Shown one piece after another: positions 33,250 to 43,153 of a stretch of DNA of 64,000 bases (positions are counted from its first letter, which is position 1; every line of letters begins with the position of its first letter). The position numbers were made by a program, and so were the translations under genes. Source of the DNA: Clostridiales bacterium (GTDB taxonomy: Bacteria > Bacillota > Clostridia > Peptostreptococcales > Anaerovoracaceae); the NCBI GenBank assembly GCA_015058215.1, contig SVCU01000006.1, forward strand, positions 1 to 64,000, written 5' to 3'. The notes under the pieces were generated by a model. It was not told the DNA's origin. It did not search any database and worked only from the letters and a program-made list of their open reading frames with translations.

Positions 33250-34686
33250 ATGAAAGATCAAAAAGAAAATCGTCTGATGAACATCAGTGTGAAATCTTTT
33301 GCCACGGCCCTGATTATGCTGCTCTGTCTCATGATCCTGACCTACGCCCTCACGTTCGTACTTCCGGCAGGGGAGTACCAACGGGTGACGGAAGAGGGCC
33401 GGGAGATGATCCTGAACGGCACCTATACGGCTGTGGAGGGCGGCATCCCCTTCTGGAAGTGGATCCTTTCTCCCTTCCTGTCCCTGGGGGCAGAGGGGGG
33501 CGGTTCCACCATCGCCATCATGGCCTTCCTGATGGTGATCGGCGGTGCCTTCACCGCACTGGATGCTGCCGGTGTCATGGCGTATATGCTGGGCCGCATC
33601 CGGAATGCCTTCCAGCACCGCAAGTATGTGCTGCTGGTGATCATGTGCCTGTTCTTCATGTGCATGGGCTCCTTTGTGGGTTCCTTTGAGGAGTGCGTGC
33701 CTCTGGTACCCATCGCCGTGGCCCTGGCCTGCTCTTTGGGCTGGGACTCCCTGGTGGGGATGGGCATGAGCCTTCTGGCCGTGGCCTGCGGCTTTTCCGC
33801 CGGCGTCTGCAACCCCTTCACCGTGGGCGTTGCACAGGAGCTTGCGGGGCTCCCCATGTTCAGCGGCATGAGCTTCCGTCTGCTGACCTTCGTTCTGATT
33901 TACGGGCTTCTGCTGCTGTTCCTGATCTCTTACGCCAAGCGCATCGAGAAGGACCCTTCCAAGTCTCTGGTCTACGATCCCGAGAAAGCCCGGCAGCAGG
34001 AGAAGATCCTCAGCGAGTTCACCCGGGATGCTAAAAAAGACAAGGCTCTGGCCTGCTTCGGCGGCGTTCTGGGTTTCGGCATTCTGCTGATCTTCCTGTC
34101 CAGCGTGATCCCCTTCCTGCAGGATATCATCATGCCCCTTGTGGCGGTGATCTTCCTGGCGGCAGGGATTTCCGCAACTCTGGTTTCCGGCATGAAGGCG
34201 AAAGAACTGTGGAAGCAGTTCGGCAGCGGCATCGTCAGCATTCTGCCGGCAGTGCTTCTGATCCTCATGGCCAGCTCCATCCGCTATACCATGGCGGAGG
34301 CAAAGATCCTGGACACCATCCTGCACAGCGTGGTGGGGCTTACGGAGGGCGCTTCCAAAGGCGTAGTATCCCTGCTGATCTATCTGCTGGTGCTGGTGAT
34401 GAATTTCTTCATTTCCTCCGGCTCCGCCAAGGCCTTCCTGCTGATGCCGCTGATCGCACCCCTTGCGGACCTGGCGGAGATCAGCCGGCAAACCGCTGTT
34501 CTGGCCTTCGTCTACGGTGACGGCTTCAGCAACGTGTTCTATCCCACCAATCCGGTGGTTCTCATCAGTCTGGGTATGATCGGTCTCAGCTATGGCAAAT
34601 GGGCCAAGTGGACCGCAGTTTTCCAGCTGGCAATTATCGCAGTCACTTCCGGTCTCTTGCTTCTGGCAACGGCCGTCGGGTATTGA
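33250..34686 (+). CDS. YfcC family (DcuC-like) membrane transporter
   Basis: A 478-residue carrier with about twelve helices of the YfcC/ArsB-NhaD-related group. Family blocks visible: VLPAGEYQR near the start, GGAFTALDAAGVM, MGSFVGSFEECVPLVPI, CNPFTVGVAQELAGLP, and near the end NFFISSGSAKAFLLMPL and DGFSNVFYPTNPV. Members are annotated as putative basic amino acid or C4-dicarboxylate carriers; the substrate is unproven. It lies 18 bases before a PatB-type lyase gene, hinting at import of a sulfur amino acid or dipeptide, which is inference. Confidence 0.88.
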   Translation: MKDQKENRLMNISVKSFATALIMLLCLMILTYALTFVLPAGEYQRVTEEGREMILNGTYTAVEGGIPFWKWILSPFLSLGAEGGGSTIAIMAFLMVIGGAFTALDAAGVMAYMLGRIRNAFQHRKYVLLVIMCLFFMCMGSFVGSFEECVPLVPIAVALACSLGWDSLVGMGMSLLAVACGFSAGVCNPFTVGVAQELAGLPMFSGMSFRLLTFVLIYGLLLLFLISYAKRIEKDPSKSLVYDPEKARQQEKILSEFTRDAKKDKALACFGGVLGFGILLIFLSSVIPFLQDIIMPLVAVIFLAAGISATLVSGMKAKELWKQFGSGIVSILPAVLLILMASSIRYTMAEAKILDTILHSVVGLTEGASKGVVSLLIYLLVLVMNFFISSGSAKAFLLMPLIAPLADLAEISRQTAVLAFVYGDGFSNVFYPTNPVVLISLGMIGLSYGKWAKWTAVFQLAIIAVTSGLLLLATAVGY

Positions 34687-34704
34687 GAAAGGAGATCTCA
34701 AACT

Positions 34705-35874
34705 ATGAAATACGATTTTGATCAGGTGATCGAACGCCGCAACTCCGGCTCTTCCAAATACGACTACGCAAGAGCAGCCGGAAAGCCTCTTGACCTGCTT
34801 CCCTTCTGGGTGGCGGATATGGATTTCCGGATCCCTCAGCCTGTGATCGATGCTATGGTGGAACGCACCAAGCACGGCATCTTCGGCTACGGGGAACCCA
34901 GAGAAGATTATCTGGACCCCATCATCGGCTGGTACAAGAAGTACTTCGGCTGGGAACCCAGGAAGGAATGGATGGTGTTCACTCCCGGCATCGTTTTCGC
35001 CGTTTCCATGGCCATCCGCACCTGCACCAAGCCCGGTGAAGCCGTACTGATCCAGCGTCCCGTCTACTATCCCTTCACCAACATGATCCTGGAAAACGAC
35101 CGCAAGCTGGTAAATAACCCCTTGATCTACAAGGACGGCCGCTATACTCTGGATCTGGAAGACTTCGAAAAGAAGATCGTGGAAGAAGATGTGAAGCTTT
35201 TCATCCTCTGCAGCCCCCACAACCCCGTGGGACGCGTCTGGACCCCCGAAGAACTGGTGGCCATGGGCGATATCTGCAAGAAGCACGGCGTTCTGGTGGT
35301 CTCCGACGAGATCCACGAAGACTTCGTGTTCGCGGGCCACAAGCACCATGTGTTCATCGATCTGAAGGAGGACTACAAGGACTTCACCATCACCTGCACC
35401 GCGCCCAGCAAGACCTTCAACGTGGCCGGTCTGCAGCTGTCCCACATCTGGATCCCCAACGAAGACATCCGGAACAAGTTCAAGAAGGTGCTCTACAGCA
35501 CCGGTTACGAAGAACCCTCCGTGTACGGTACCACCGCTGCCTATGCGGCCTACAGCGAAGGCAGAGAATGGCTGGAACAGCTGAAGGAATACCTGGCCGG
35601 CAACGTGGACTTCGTCCGCAGCTATCTGGAGGAACATCTGCCCGCAGTGAAGCTGGTAGAGCCCGAAGGCACCTACCTGCTGTGGCTGGACTGCTCCGCA
35701 CTGCCCTATGACACCGCAGAACGCCAGAAGCGCATCGAGGAACAGGCTAAACTGTGGCTGGATACCGGCGCTATGTTCGGTCCCGAAGGGGAAGCCTTCG
35801 AACGCGTCAACATCGCCTGCCCCAGAGCCACTCTGGAAGAAGGCATGAAGCGGTTCTGCGACGCACTGAGATAA
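34705..35874 (+). CDS. PatB/MalY-type aminotransferase (cystathionine beta-lyase-like)
   Basis: Fold-type I PLP enzyme of the C-S lyase group, cleaving cystathionine or cysteine S-conjugates to thiol, pyruvate and ammonia. The 389-residue protein begins KYDFDQVIERRNSGSSKYD and has LPFWVADMDF, FTPGIVFAVS, CSPHNPVGRVW, VVSDEIHEDF, the PLP-lysine motif APSKTFNVAGLQ and the C-terminal GAMFGPEGEAFERVN substrate-carboxylate Arg. AAAGGAG lies upstream. Probably cotranscribed with the YfcC-like carrier. Confidence 0.92.
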   Translation: MKYDFDQVIERRNSGSSKYDYARAAGKPLDLLPFWVADMDFRIPQPVIDAMVERTKHGIFGYGEPREDYLDPIIGWYKKYFGWEPRKEWMVFTPGIVFAVSMAIRTCTKPGEAVLIQRPVYYPFTNMILENDRKLVNNPLIYKDGRYTLDLEDFEKKIVEEDVKLFILCSPHNPVGRVWTPEELVAMGDICKKHGVLVVSDEIHEDFVFAGHKHHVFIDLKEDYKDFTITCTAPSKTFNVAGLQLSHIWIPNEDIRNKFKKVLYSTGYEEPSVYGTTAAYAAYSEGREWLEQLKEYLAGNVDFVRSYLEEHLPAVKLVEPEGTYLLWLDCSALPYDTAERQKRIEEQAKLWLDTGAMFGPEGEAFERVNIACPRATLEEGMKRFCDALR

Positions 35875-35883
35875 AAGAAAGGA

Positions 35884-35912
35884 CCGGGCGCAGGGGATCA
35901 AACAGCGCCCGG
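35884..35912 (+). other. GC-rich hairpin without T tract
   Basis: An 8-bp stem CCGGGCGC/GCGCCCGG with a 13-base loop between the lyase gene and the ABC operon. No U run, so not a standard terminator. Confidence 0.5.
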
Positions 35913-35931
35913 CTGAAAGGGGGAAGAACCA

Positions 35932-36648
35932 ATGTTAAAAATTAAGAATCTGACCAAGAGCTATGACGGTACCGTCAAGGCGGTGGACGATCTTTCCTTA
36001 GAGATCAAGGCCGGTGAAATCTACGGGTTCATCGGTCATAACGGCGCCGGTAAAACCACTACCATCAAGGCCTGCTGCGGCATCCTGGATTTCCAGGAAG
36101 GGGAGATCCTGGTGGATGGCATTTCCATCAAGGAAGATCCTCTGGGCTGCAAAAAGAAGATCGCCTATCTGCCCGATAATCCGGATCTTTACGAATTCAT
36201 GAGCGGTATCAAGTATCTGAACTTTGTGGCCGATATCTTCGGCATCCCTGCCGATGTCCGTCGGGAACGGATCCGCAAATACGGTGATCTTTTCGAACTG
36301 ACGCCTCATCTGGCACAGAACATCGGCGATTATTCCCACGGCATGAAACAGAAGCTGGCCGTGATCTCCGCCCTGATCCACGAGCCCAAGCTGATGCTGA
36401 TGGACGAACCCTTCGTGGGTCTGGACCCCAAGGCTGCTCATATCCTGAAGGGCATCATGCGGGAACTCTGCGACAACGGCGGCGCCATTTTCTATTCCAC
36501 CCACGTACTGGAAGCCGCGGAAAAGCTTTGCGATAAGGTGGCCATCATCAAGGACGGCAAGCTGGTGGTCAGCGGCACCATGGAAGAGGTAAAAGGCAAT
36601 ACCTCTCTGGAAGAAGTGTTCCTGGAACTGGTGGAAGAAGATGTTTAA
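35932..36648 (+). CDS. ABC transporter ATP-binding protein
   Basis: A 238-residue ATPase: Walker A GHNGAGKT, a Q-loop region YLPDNPDLYEFMSG, signature YSHGMKQK in place of LSGGQ, Walker B LMLMDEPFVGLD and switch His in STHVLE. The sequence is of the ABC-2/EcsA exporter type. Overlaps the permease gene by eight bases, so the two form a transporter. Substrate unknown. Confidence 0.93.
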   Translation: MLKIKNLTKSYDGTVKAVDDLSLEIKAGEIYGFIGHNGAGKTTTIKACCGILDFQEGEILVDGISIKEDPLGCKKKIAYLPDNPDLYEFMSGIKYLNFVADIFGIPADVRRERIRKYGDLFELTPHLAQNIGDYSHGMKQKLAVISALIHEPKLMLMDEPFVGLDPKAAHILKGIMRELCDNGGAIFYSTHVLEAAEKLCDKVAIIKDGKLVVSGTMEEVKGNTSLEEVFLELVEEDV

Positions 36649-38263
36649 AGCACTCCTTACCAGCCGGCTGAGCGCGCTCTGGAACTCCATGTTCAGCCGC
36701 ATGAGCAAGAAAAAGAAGGTGGGTACCGGGGCCAAGGTGGGGGTCATTCTTCTGATCGTCTACCTGGTGGTGGTGCTGGGCGGTGCTCTGGGCGGCATGG
36801 CGTTCATGCTGCTTGATAGCTCTGCCGGTACGGACTTCCACTGGCTGGCCTTTGCCATCATGGGCTTCATGGGCCTCCTTCTCAGTGTGGTGGGCAGTAT
36901 TTTTACGGCGCAGAAGCAGCTCTTTGATGCAAAAGACAACGAACTGCTGCTGTCCATGCCCATCCCGCCTTTCTACATTCTGGCAAGCCGCCTTGCCATG
37001 CTGTTCGTGCTGAATTTCGCCTTTTCGGCTCTGACCATGATCCCTGCCGGGGTCGTCTGGCTGATCTTAGGGGAATCCGTCACCGCGGCAGGTGTGATCT
37101 TCTGGGTGCTTTCGCTGCTTCTGCTGCCCTTGCTGTCCATGGCGCTGACCTGCCTGCTGGGCTGGGTCTCCGAAGCCATCAGCAGCCGTATGAAGCGCAA
37201 AAACCTGGCCACCACCGTCATCATGGCGGTATTCTTCGCCGCTTATATGTATTTCTGCTTCAATATGAGCAGCTTCCTGGATACGCTGCTGCTGCAGGGA
37301 GAAACCATTGCAGAGGCATTCCGCACGGTGCTGCTGCCCTTCTATTATATGGGACGGGGCATTCTGGAAGGAGATCTGTGGCGATTCCTGGCCTTTGCGC
37401 TGTTTGCCGCCGTTCCCTTCGCACTGGTGGCCTGGCTGCTGACCCGTACCTTCCTGAAACTGATCACCACCAAGAAAAAGGGTTTGAAGGTGGTCTATGT
37501 GGAAAAGAAGGCCCGGGAAAATTCACCGCTGATCGCTGTGCTGAAAAAAGAAACTTCCGTGCTGCTGGGCATGCCCGCCTATCTTCTGAACTGTGGTCTG
37601 GGCGTGATCATGATGCTGCTTCTGGCCTTTTTCCTGGTGCTGAAGCGGGGTGAACTGCTGGAAATCGCAGGGACTTTCGATGCCCTGACCGGCGGAAACG
37701 GATTTTCTGCCATGCTTCCCGCCATGCTGCAGGTGGCTGTGGGCTTCTGCATCCTGATGACCTGCACCGCTGCACCTTCCGTTTCCCTGGAAGGGAAGAA
37801 CCTGTGGCTGCTGCGCTCCATGCCCGTGGCGACGGAGACCATCCTGAGCGCAAAAATGCTGCTGAACGTGCTGGTGGCCGGGGTTCCCGGCGTACTGACC
37901 GGCATGATTCTCAACTTTTCTCTTCCCATGAGCATCCCGGACCGCATCGCCGCCATCCTGCTGCCTGCCGTACTCGCCTGCTTCACCGCTGTGTTCGGCC
38001 TGTGGTGCAATCTGAAATGGCCCCGCCTGGACTGGATCAATGCAGCCACCGTGGTGAAACAGGGCGGAAGCGTCATTGCAGCCATTTTGGGCGGTATGGG
38101 CATCCTGATGCTCCCTGTCGTTTTGTATGTGGCATTGTTCAGCCGCTTCCTGGGACCGGACTGGTTCCAACTGCTGTGCTGCTTGCTCCTCGCTGCGGCA
38201 ACTTGGTTACTGTTGAGAAATGTGCTGACCCGCGGGAAAGAGAGATTTGAGTCGCTTGGGTGA
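36641..38263 (+). CDS. ABC transporter permease, large ABC-2-like
   Basis: A 540-residue polytopic membrane protein with about twelve hydrophobic segments, a short basic N-terminus (RMSKKKK) and a cytoplasmic stretch TTKKKGLKVVYVEKKAREN in the middle. It is of the large permease type that pairs with EcsA-like ATPases. It starts inside the ATPase gene. No substrate clue; exporters of this kind handle bacteriocins, antibiotics or lipids. Confidence 0.85.
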   Translation: MFKALLTSRLSALWNSMFSRMSKKKKVGTGAKVGVILLIVYLVVVLGGALGGMAFMLLDSSAGTDFHWLAFAIMGFMGLLLSVVGSIFTAQKQLFDAKDNELLLSMPIPPFYILASRLAMLFVLNFAFSALTMIPAGVVWLILGESVTAAGVIFWVLSLLLLPLLSMALTCLLGWVSEAISSRMKRKNLATTVIMAVFFAAYMYFCFNMSSFLDTLLLQGETIAEAFRTVLLPFYYMGRGILEGDLWRFLAFALFAAVPFALVAWLLTRTFLKLITTKKKGLKVVYVEKKARENSPLIAVLKKETSVLLGMPAYLLNCGLGVIMMLLLAFFLVLKRGELLEIAGTFDALTGGNGFSAMLPAMLQVAVGFCILMTCTAAPSVSLEGKNLWLLRSMPVATETILSAKMLLNVLVAGVPGVLTGMILNFSLPMSIPDRIAAILLPAVLACFTAVFGLWCNLKWPRLDWINAATVVKQGGSVIAAILGGMGILMLPVVLYVALFSRFLGPDWFQLLCCLLLAAATWLLLRNVLTRGKERFESLG

Positions 38264-38300
38264 GAAATGTGCAAAATGTTGCCATATTTAGGGTTGGATA

Positions 38301-38329
38301 TTGATTATTTTTCTCAAATCGCATATACT
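38301..38329 (+). promoter_or_regulatory. Promoter of gapA
   Basis: TTGATT (38301-38306), 17-base spacer, TATACT (38324-38329), 35 bases before the ATG. Confidence 0.8.
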
Positions 38330-38364
38330 AACATCCGTAGTACTAATTTAGGAGGATCTACCAA

Positions 38365-39369
38365 ATGAAAGTAGCAATCAATGGTTTTGGCCGTATCGGC
38401 AGACTGTCTTTTAGAAAAGCTTTTGGCGCAGAAGGCGTAGAAATCGTTGCCATCAACGACCTCACTTCTCCCGATATGCTGGCATACCTGCTGAAGCATG
38501 ATACCGCACAGGGTCTGTACGATGCAGAAGTTTCCTGCACCGAAGATTCCATTATTGTAAACGGTACTGAAATCCACGTATACAAAGAAGCTGACCCCGC
38601 AAAGCTGCCCTGGGCTGCTCTGGATGTTGACCTGGTTCTGGAATGCACCGGTTTCTTCACCAGCAAGGCAAAGTCTCAGGCTCACATCGAAGCTGGCGCA
38701 AAGAAGGTCCTGATCTCTGCCCCCGCAGGCAATGATCTGCCCACCGTTGTTTACGGCGTAAACGAAGGCATCCTGACCAAGGAAGACACCATCGTTTCCG
38801 GCGCAAGCTGCACCACCAACTGCCTGGCTCCCATGGCAGATGCTCTGAACAAGCTGGCTCCCATCAAGAGCGGTCTGATGAGCACCATCCACGCTTACAC
38901 CGGCGACCAGATGCTGCTGGACGGTCCCCACAGAAAGGGCGACTTCAGAAGAGCAAGAGCTGCTGCTGCTAACATCGTTCCCAACAGCACCGGTGCTGCA
39001 AAGGCCATCGGCCTGGTTATCCCCGAACTGTCCGGCAAGCTGAAGGGCTCCGCACAGAGAGTTCCCGTAACCACCGGCTCCCTGACCATGCTGGATGCAG
39101 TTGTAGAAGCAACCGACCTGACCGCAGACAAGATCAACGCTGCAATGAAGGCCGCTGCAACTCCTTCTTACGGTTACACCGAAGAACAGATCGTTTCCAG
39201 CGACATCGTCGGCATGAGTTTCGGCTCCCTGTTCGATGCCACTCAGACCGAACTGGCTGACAACGGCAACGGCACCTTCCTGGTAAGAGTCGTATCCTGG
39301 TACGACAACGAAATGAGCTACGTAAACCAGCTGGTCCGCACCATGAAGCACATGGGCACCCTGCTGTAA
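38365..39369 (+). CDS. gapA: Glyceraldehyde-3-phosphate dehydrogenase
   Basis: Glycolytic NAD+-dependent enzyme. The 334-residue protein has the dinucleotide loop NGFGRIGR, catalytic Cys149 in [18 protein letters not shown], the [20 protein letters not shown] block and [12 protein letters not shown]. Standard length. AGGAGG precedes the ATG. Codon use is strongly biased (AGA for Arg, CTG for Leu), as expected for an abundant protein. It stands alone, without pgk or tpiA beside it. Confidence 0.97.
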   Translation: MKVAINGFGRIGRLSFRKAFGAEGVEIVAINDLTSPDMLAYLLKHDTAQGLYDAEVSCTEDSIIVNGTEIHVYKEADPAKLPWAALDVDLVLECTGFFTSKAKSQAHIEAGAKKVLISAPAGNDLPTVVYGVNEGILTKEDTIVSGASCTTNCLAPMADALNKLAPIKSGLMSTIHAYTGDQMLLDGPHRKGDFRRARAAAANIVPNSTGAAKAIGLVIPELSGKLKGSAQRVPVTTGSLTMLDAVVEATDLTADKINAAMKAAATPSYGYTEEQIVSSDIVGMSFGSLFDATQTELADNGNGTFLVRVVSWYDNEMSYVNQLVRTMKHMGTLL

Positions 39370-39432
39370 GCTCCGGAAGTAAAAGTAGAAGAAAACTGCG
39401 AAAGCAGTTTGACATGCAACCATCCTGAAGAA

Positions 39433-39462
39433 GGCGGAACTGCTGTGCGGTTCCGTCTTTTT
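39433..39462 (+). terminator. Rho-independent terminator after gapA
   Basis: An 8-bp stem GGCGGAAC/GTTCCGTC with one G-T pair, followed by TTTTTC. Confidence 0.8.
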
Positions 39463-39492
39463 CATTTTTGTATTCATCTTGCCCGCGGGATA

Positions 39493-39501
39493 TGGTATAA
39501 T
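39493..39501 (+). promoter_or_regulatory. Extended -10 promoter of buk
   Basis: TGGTATAAT at 39493-39501, a TGn extended -10 with only a weak -35 (TTCATC) 17 bases upstream. Confidence 0.6.
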
Positions 39502-39557
39502 TTTAATAGATCTGTTATGTCAATCCCCTTGATCGAAACGAAACAGAGGTGTTACTT

Positions 39558-40673
39558 ATGTCTGAACGTATTTTAGCCATCAATCCCGGCTCAACCTCCA
39601 CCAAGATCGCCTATTACGAAGGCGAGGAACAGATCTTCCTGGAGAACATCGCCCATCCCCGCGCAGAACTGGAAGAATTTGAAACCATCCTCAGCCAGCT
39701 GGATTACCGTCTGAAGACGGTGCTGGATGCGCTTGAAAAACACGGCGTAGACCCTGCCAAGCTGGATATCGTCGTAGGCCGCGGCGGTATGTTCCCGCCC
39801 GTCAAGGCCGGCGGCTATGTGGTCAACGAAGCCATGCGCCGCATGATCTATACCGCCAACATCCCCCAGCATGCCTCCAATCTGGGCGGCCTCATCGCCC
39901 ACGACATCGCCCGGCTGGCCGGCGTGAAGGGGTACATTTACGATGCCACCTCTGTGGACGAATTTCCGCCCATCGCCAAGATCACCGGCATTCCCGAAGT
40001 GGAACGTCAGAGCTTCTGCCATGTGCTGAACAGCAAGGCGGTGGCCCGTATGTACGCCGAAAGCATCGGCAAGGAATACGAAGACCTGAACCTGGTGGTG
40101 GCCCACCTGGGCGGCGGCATTTCCATGAGCACCCATAAGGGCGGCAAGATGGTGGACTCCCAGTCCGATGACGCCGGTTCCTTCGCACCGGAACGTGCCG
40201 GCAGCATTCCTTCCGTTTATGTCATCGACCTGTGCTACAGCGGCGAATACAACCGTGCCCAGATGAAGAAAAAGATCCGCGGCATGGGCGGTCTGCGGGC
40301 CCACCTGGGCACCACCGACTGCCGCGAAGTAGAACGCCGCATCCGCGAAGGGGACGAGCATGCCAAGCTGGTCTACGATGCCATGATCTACCAGATCGCC
40401 AAGGGCATCACCCTCAGCTTCCCGGCACTGGAAGGCAAGATCGATGCCATCCTCCTCACCGGCGGCGTTTCCTATTCCGATTACGTCTGCGAAGGGGTAA
40501 AGAAGTACGTGGGAGCCTTCGCTCCCGTGGTCCGCTTCCCCGGCGAATACGAAATGGAAGCCCTGGCGGCCGGCGGCCGCCGTATCCTGGAAGGGGAACC
40601 CACTCACGAAATGTACGAAGAAGAAAAGACCTTCGTGCTGCCCAAATCCTTCCTGGAAAGAAGTTATCTGTAA
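39558..40673 (+). CDS. buk: Butyrate kinase
   Basis: Acetokinase-family enzyme transferring phosphate from butyryl phosphate to ADP, the ATP-yielding last step of one butyrate route. The 371-residue protein starts ERILAINPGSTSTKIAYYE, with GRGGMFPPVKAGGYVVNE, HLGGGISMSTHKGG and the nucleotide-site ILLTGGVSYSDYV. Length and blocks fit Buk rather than AckA. ATG 39558 has AGAGG upstream; a GTG nine bases earlier is possible. The usual partner ptb (phosphotransbutyrylase) is not beside it, so a related short-chain acid kinase role is possible. Confidence 0.92.
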   Translation: MSERILAINPGSTSTKIAYYEGEEQIFLENIAHPRAELEEFETILSQLDYRLKTVLDALEKHGVDPAKLDIVVGRGGMFPPVKAGGYVVNEAMRRMIYTANIPQHASNLGGLIAHDIARLAGVKGYIYDATSVDEFPPIAKITGIPEVERQSFCHVLNSKAVARMYAESIGKEYEDLNLVVAHLGGGISMSTHKGGKMVDSQSDDAGSFAPERAGSIPSVYVIDLCYSGEYNRAQMKKKIRGMGGLRAHLGTTDCREVERRIREGDEHAKLVYDAMIYQIAKGITLSFPALEGKIDAILLTGGVSYSDYVCEGVKKYVGAFAPVVRFPGEYEMEALAAGGRRILEGEPTHEMYEEEKTFVLPKSFLERSYL

Positions 40674-40690
40674 GAAGGAAAGCAGTTTAA

Positions 40691-40721
40691 GGCCGCTCAC
40701 GGCTTTTTCCGGTGAGCGGCC
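40691..40721 (+). other. GC-rich hairpin without T tract
   Basis: A perfect 10-bp stem GGCCGCTCAC/GTGAGCGGCC with an 11-base loop between buk and uvrB. Confidence 0.5.
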
Positions 40722-40778
40722 GCGCACAAAACACTCTTTTGCGGTGAATGGCCGCAGGCGCACAGAAAGGAGGCACCC

Positions 40779-42755
40779 ATGGCCGAATTCAAAGTCATAT
40801 CCGATTACCAGCCCATGGGCGACCAGCCCCAGGCCATCGCCAAATTGGCGGAGGGCATCCGCCAGGGCAAAAAGCACCAGACGCTGCTGGGGGTCACCGG
40901 CTCCGGGAAAACCTTCACCATGGCGAAGCTCATTGAGGCGGTGCAGAAGCCTACGCTGGTGATCAGCCACAACAAGACCCTGGCTGCCCAGCTGCACGGA
41001 GAATTCAAGGAATTCTTCCCCAACAATGCGGTGGAGTACTTTGTGTCCTACTACGACTACTACCAGCCGGAAGCCTATGTGCCCTCCACCGACACCTATA
41101 TTGAAAAAGACTCCGATATCAACGACGAGATCGAAAAGCTGCGCCACTCGGCCACCGCAGCCCTGGCGGAACGCCGGGATGTGATCGTGGTGGCTTCCGT
41201 CTCCTGCATTTACGGTCTGGGCAGCCCCGTGGATTACGAAAACCAGGTGCTGTCCCTGCGGCCCGGTATGGAAAAGCCCCGGAACGAGATCCTGCGGAAG
41301 CTGGTGGATATCCAGTACACCCGCAACGACATCGATTTCCAGCGCGGCAGCTTCCGGGCGAGAGGGGATATCATCGATATTTTCCCCGCCGGTGCAGACC
41401 ATGCGGTGCGGGTGGAACTCTTCGGTGACGAAGTGGAGACCATCAAAGAGATGAACCCTGTCACCGGCGAAATCACCGGCCTGCGGAATCACGTGTCCAT
41501 TTTCCCCGCTTCTCACTATGTCACCTCCAAGGAAAACATGGAACGCACCATCACCGACGTGGAAGCGGAACTGGAAGAACGGGTGCAGTGGTTCCAGGAC
41601 CGGGGCAAGTTGATCGAAGCCCAGCGCATCGACCAGCGCACCCGCTACGATATCGAAATGCTGCGGGAGGTGGGCAGCTGCAAGGGCATCGAAAACTACA
41701 CCCGTCACATCAGCAATCTGAAGCCCGGGGAACGACCCTACACCCTGATCGACTATTTCCCCGATGACTTCCTGACCATCATCGACGAATCCCACGTGAT
41801 GCTGCCCCAGCTGCGGGCCATGTACCACGGCAATTTCTCCCGAAAGACCTCCCTGGTGGATTACGGCTTCCGGCTGCCTTCGGCACTGGATAACCGGCCC
41901 CTGTCCTTTGAGGAATTTGAGGGCATGATGAACCAGACCGTCTACACCAGCGCCACTCCGGCGGCCTACGAGCGGGAGCACAGCGGCGATGCGGTGGCGG
42001 AACAGGTGATTCGCCCCACGGGCCTTCTGGATCCGCCCATCGAAGTGAAGCCGGTGGACGGCCAGATCGACGATCTCATCGGAGAGATCAATAAAGTCAC
42101 CGCACAGGGTGAGCGTGTCCTGGTCACCACCCTGACCAAAAAGATGGCGGAAAGCCTGACGGATTACCTGAAAGGGGCCGGCATCAAGGTACGCTATCTG
42201 CATTCCGAAGTGGAGACCCTGGAACGTCTGGAGATCATCCGCGACCTGCGCCTGGGTGTGTTCGACGTGCTGGTGGGCATCAACCTGCTGCGGGAAGGTC
42301 TGGATATTCCGGAAGTTTCCCTGGTGGCCATCCTGGATGCGGATAAAGAGGGCTTCCTCCGCGCGGAGACCTCGCTGATCCAGACCATCGGCCGCGCTGC
42401 CAGAAACGCCCACGGCAGGGTCATCATGTATGCGGATACCATCAGCCCCGCCATGGAAAAAGCCATTGCGGAAACGGAACGCAGACGAGGGATCCAGCAG
42501 GCCTATAATGAAACTCACGGCATCACCCCCAAAACCGTGGAAAAGGCGGTTCGTCAGGTGATTGAAGCCACCAAGGCGGCAGAACCGGAACTGGACCGTT
42601 ACGAAGGAAAGAGCCCTCTGGAACTGACCCGGAAGGAACTCGCCGACTATGTGAAACTGCTGGAAAAGCAAATGAAAGAAGCGGCAAAGGATCTGCAGTT
42701 CGAACGGGCCGCGCTGCTGCGTGACCGGATCTTCGAATACAGAGCCCGGCTGTAA
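40779..42755 (+). CDS. uvrB: UvrABC excinuclease subunit B
   Basis: Damage-verifying helicase-like subunit of nucleotide excision repair. The 658-residue protein has Walker A GVTGSGKT at 38-45, the beta-hairpin region [12 protein letters not shown], Walker B-type [18 protein letters not shown] block ([12 protein letters not shown]), [13 protein letters not shown], and a C-terminal UvrC-binding UVR domain. AAAGGAGG precedes the ATG. uvrA and uvrC are not in the window. Confidence 0.97.
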   Translation: MAEFKVISDYQPMGDQPQAIAKLAEGIRQGKKHQTLLGVTGSGKTFTMAKLIEAVQKPTLVISHNKTLAAQLHGEFKEFFPNNAVEYFVSYYDYYQPEAYVPSTDTYIEKDSDINDEIEKLRHSATAALAERRDVIVVASVSCIYGLGSPVDYENQVLSLRPGMEKPRNEILRKLVDIQYTRNDIDFQRGSFRARGDIIDIFPAGADHAVRVELFGDEVETIKEMNPVTGEITGLRNHVSIFPASHYVTSKENMERTITDVEAELEERVQWFQDRGKLIEAQRIDQRTRYDIEMLREVGSCKGIENYTRHISNLKPGERPYTLIDYFPDDFLTIIDESHVMLPQLRAMYHGNFSRKTSLVDYGFRLPSALDNRPLSFEEFEGMMNQTVYTSATPAAYEREHSGDAVAEQVIRPTGLLDPPIEVKPVDGQIDDLIGEINKVTAQGERVLVTTLTKKMAESLTDYLKGAGIKVRYLHSEVETLERLEIIRDLRLGVFDVLVGINLLREGLDIPEVSLVAILDADKEGFLRAETSLIQTIGRAARNAHGRVIMYADTISPAMEKAIAETERRRGIQQAYNETHGITPKTVEKAVRQVIEATKAAEPELDRYEGKSPLELTRKELADYVKLLEKQMKEAAKDLQFERAALLRDRIFEYRARL

Positions 42756-42760
42756 AAAAC

Positions 42761-42789
42761 TTGCGACAAAAACGGAGCAGGTGTATAAT
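42761..42789 (+). promoter_or_regulatory. Promoter of the GlsB-like gene
   Basis: TTGCGA (42761-42766), 17-base spacer, TATAAT (42784-42789). Confidence 0.8.
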
Positions 42790-42820
42790 GAATGTACAAT
42801 CGTGAAAGGAGAAACAGACT

Positions 42821-43063
42821 ATGCTGAACTTTTTGTCCTGGTGCATCGTCGGCGCTCTGGCCGGCTGGATCGCAAGCAAGATCATGAAGACCTCCGGCGG
42901 CCTGCTGAAGAACATTCTGCTGGGCATCGGTGGTTCCTTTGTCGGCGGCCTGGTAGCAGGCTTTTTCGGCATCTCCGCACGCACTTTCAGCGTCGGCGGT
43001 GTTCTGGTGGCGGCGATCGGCGCCTGCGTCATCATCTGGCTGGCCCGGAAATTTGCCAAATAA
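42821..43063 (+). CDS. GlsB/YeaQ/YmgE family stress-response membrane protein
   Basis: An 80-residue protein made of three hydrophobic helices rich in Gly and Ala: IVGALAGWIASKIM, NILLGIGGSFVGGLVAGFFG and VLVAAIGACVIIWLARK. The GxxxGWxA and GxxGxxxGG spacing is typical for the transglycosylase-associated/YeaQ family. Function is poorly known; linked to stress in other bacteria. Own strong promoter and terminator. Confidence 0.9.
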   Translation: MLNFLSWCIVGALAGWIASKIMKTSGGLLKNILLGIGGSFVGGLVAGFFGISARTFSVGGVLVAAIGACVIIWLARKFAK

Positions 43064-43089
43064 GCACGGAAGGAATTCCATACAAAAGG

Positions 43090-43130
43090 AAAGAGGCACT
43101 TGCAAAAGCAAATGCCTCTTTTGTGTTTTT
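43090..43130. terminator. Terminator between converging GlsB-like and DUF2812 genes
   Basis: A 9-bp stem AAAGAGGCA/TGCCTCTTT with an inner TTGC/GCAA stem and T-rich tail on the + strand. Confidence 0.8.
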
Positions 43131-43153
43131 TGTTGCAATTCGGTGCCGGGGGA

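Noticed and set aside
31915..35901. A minus-strand open frame of over 1300 codons across the MATE, YfcC and lyase genes
   Set aside because: It spans three well-defined + genes and their terminator and promoter; composition is Gln/His-rich, typical of antisense shadows.
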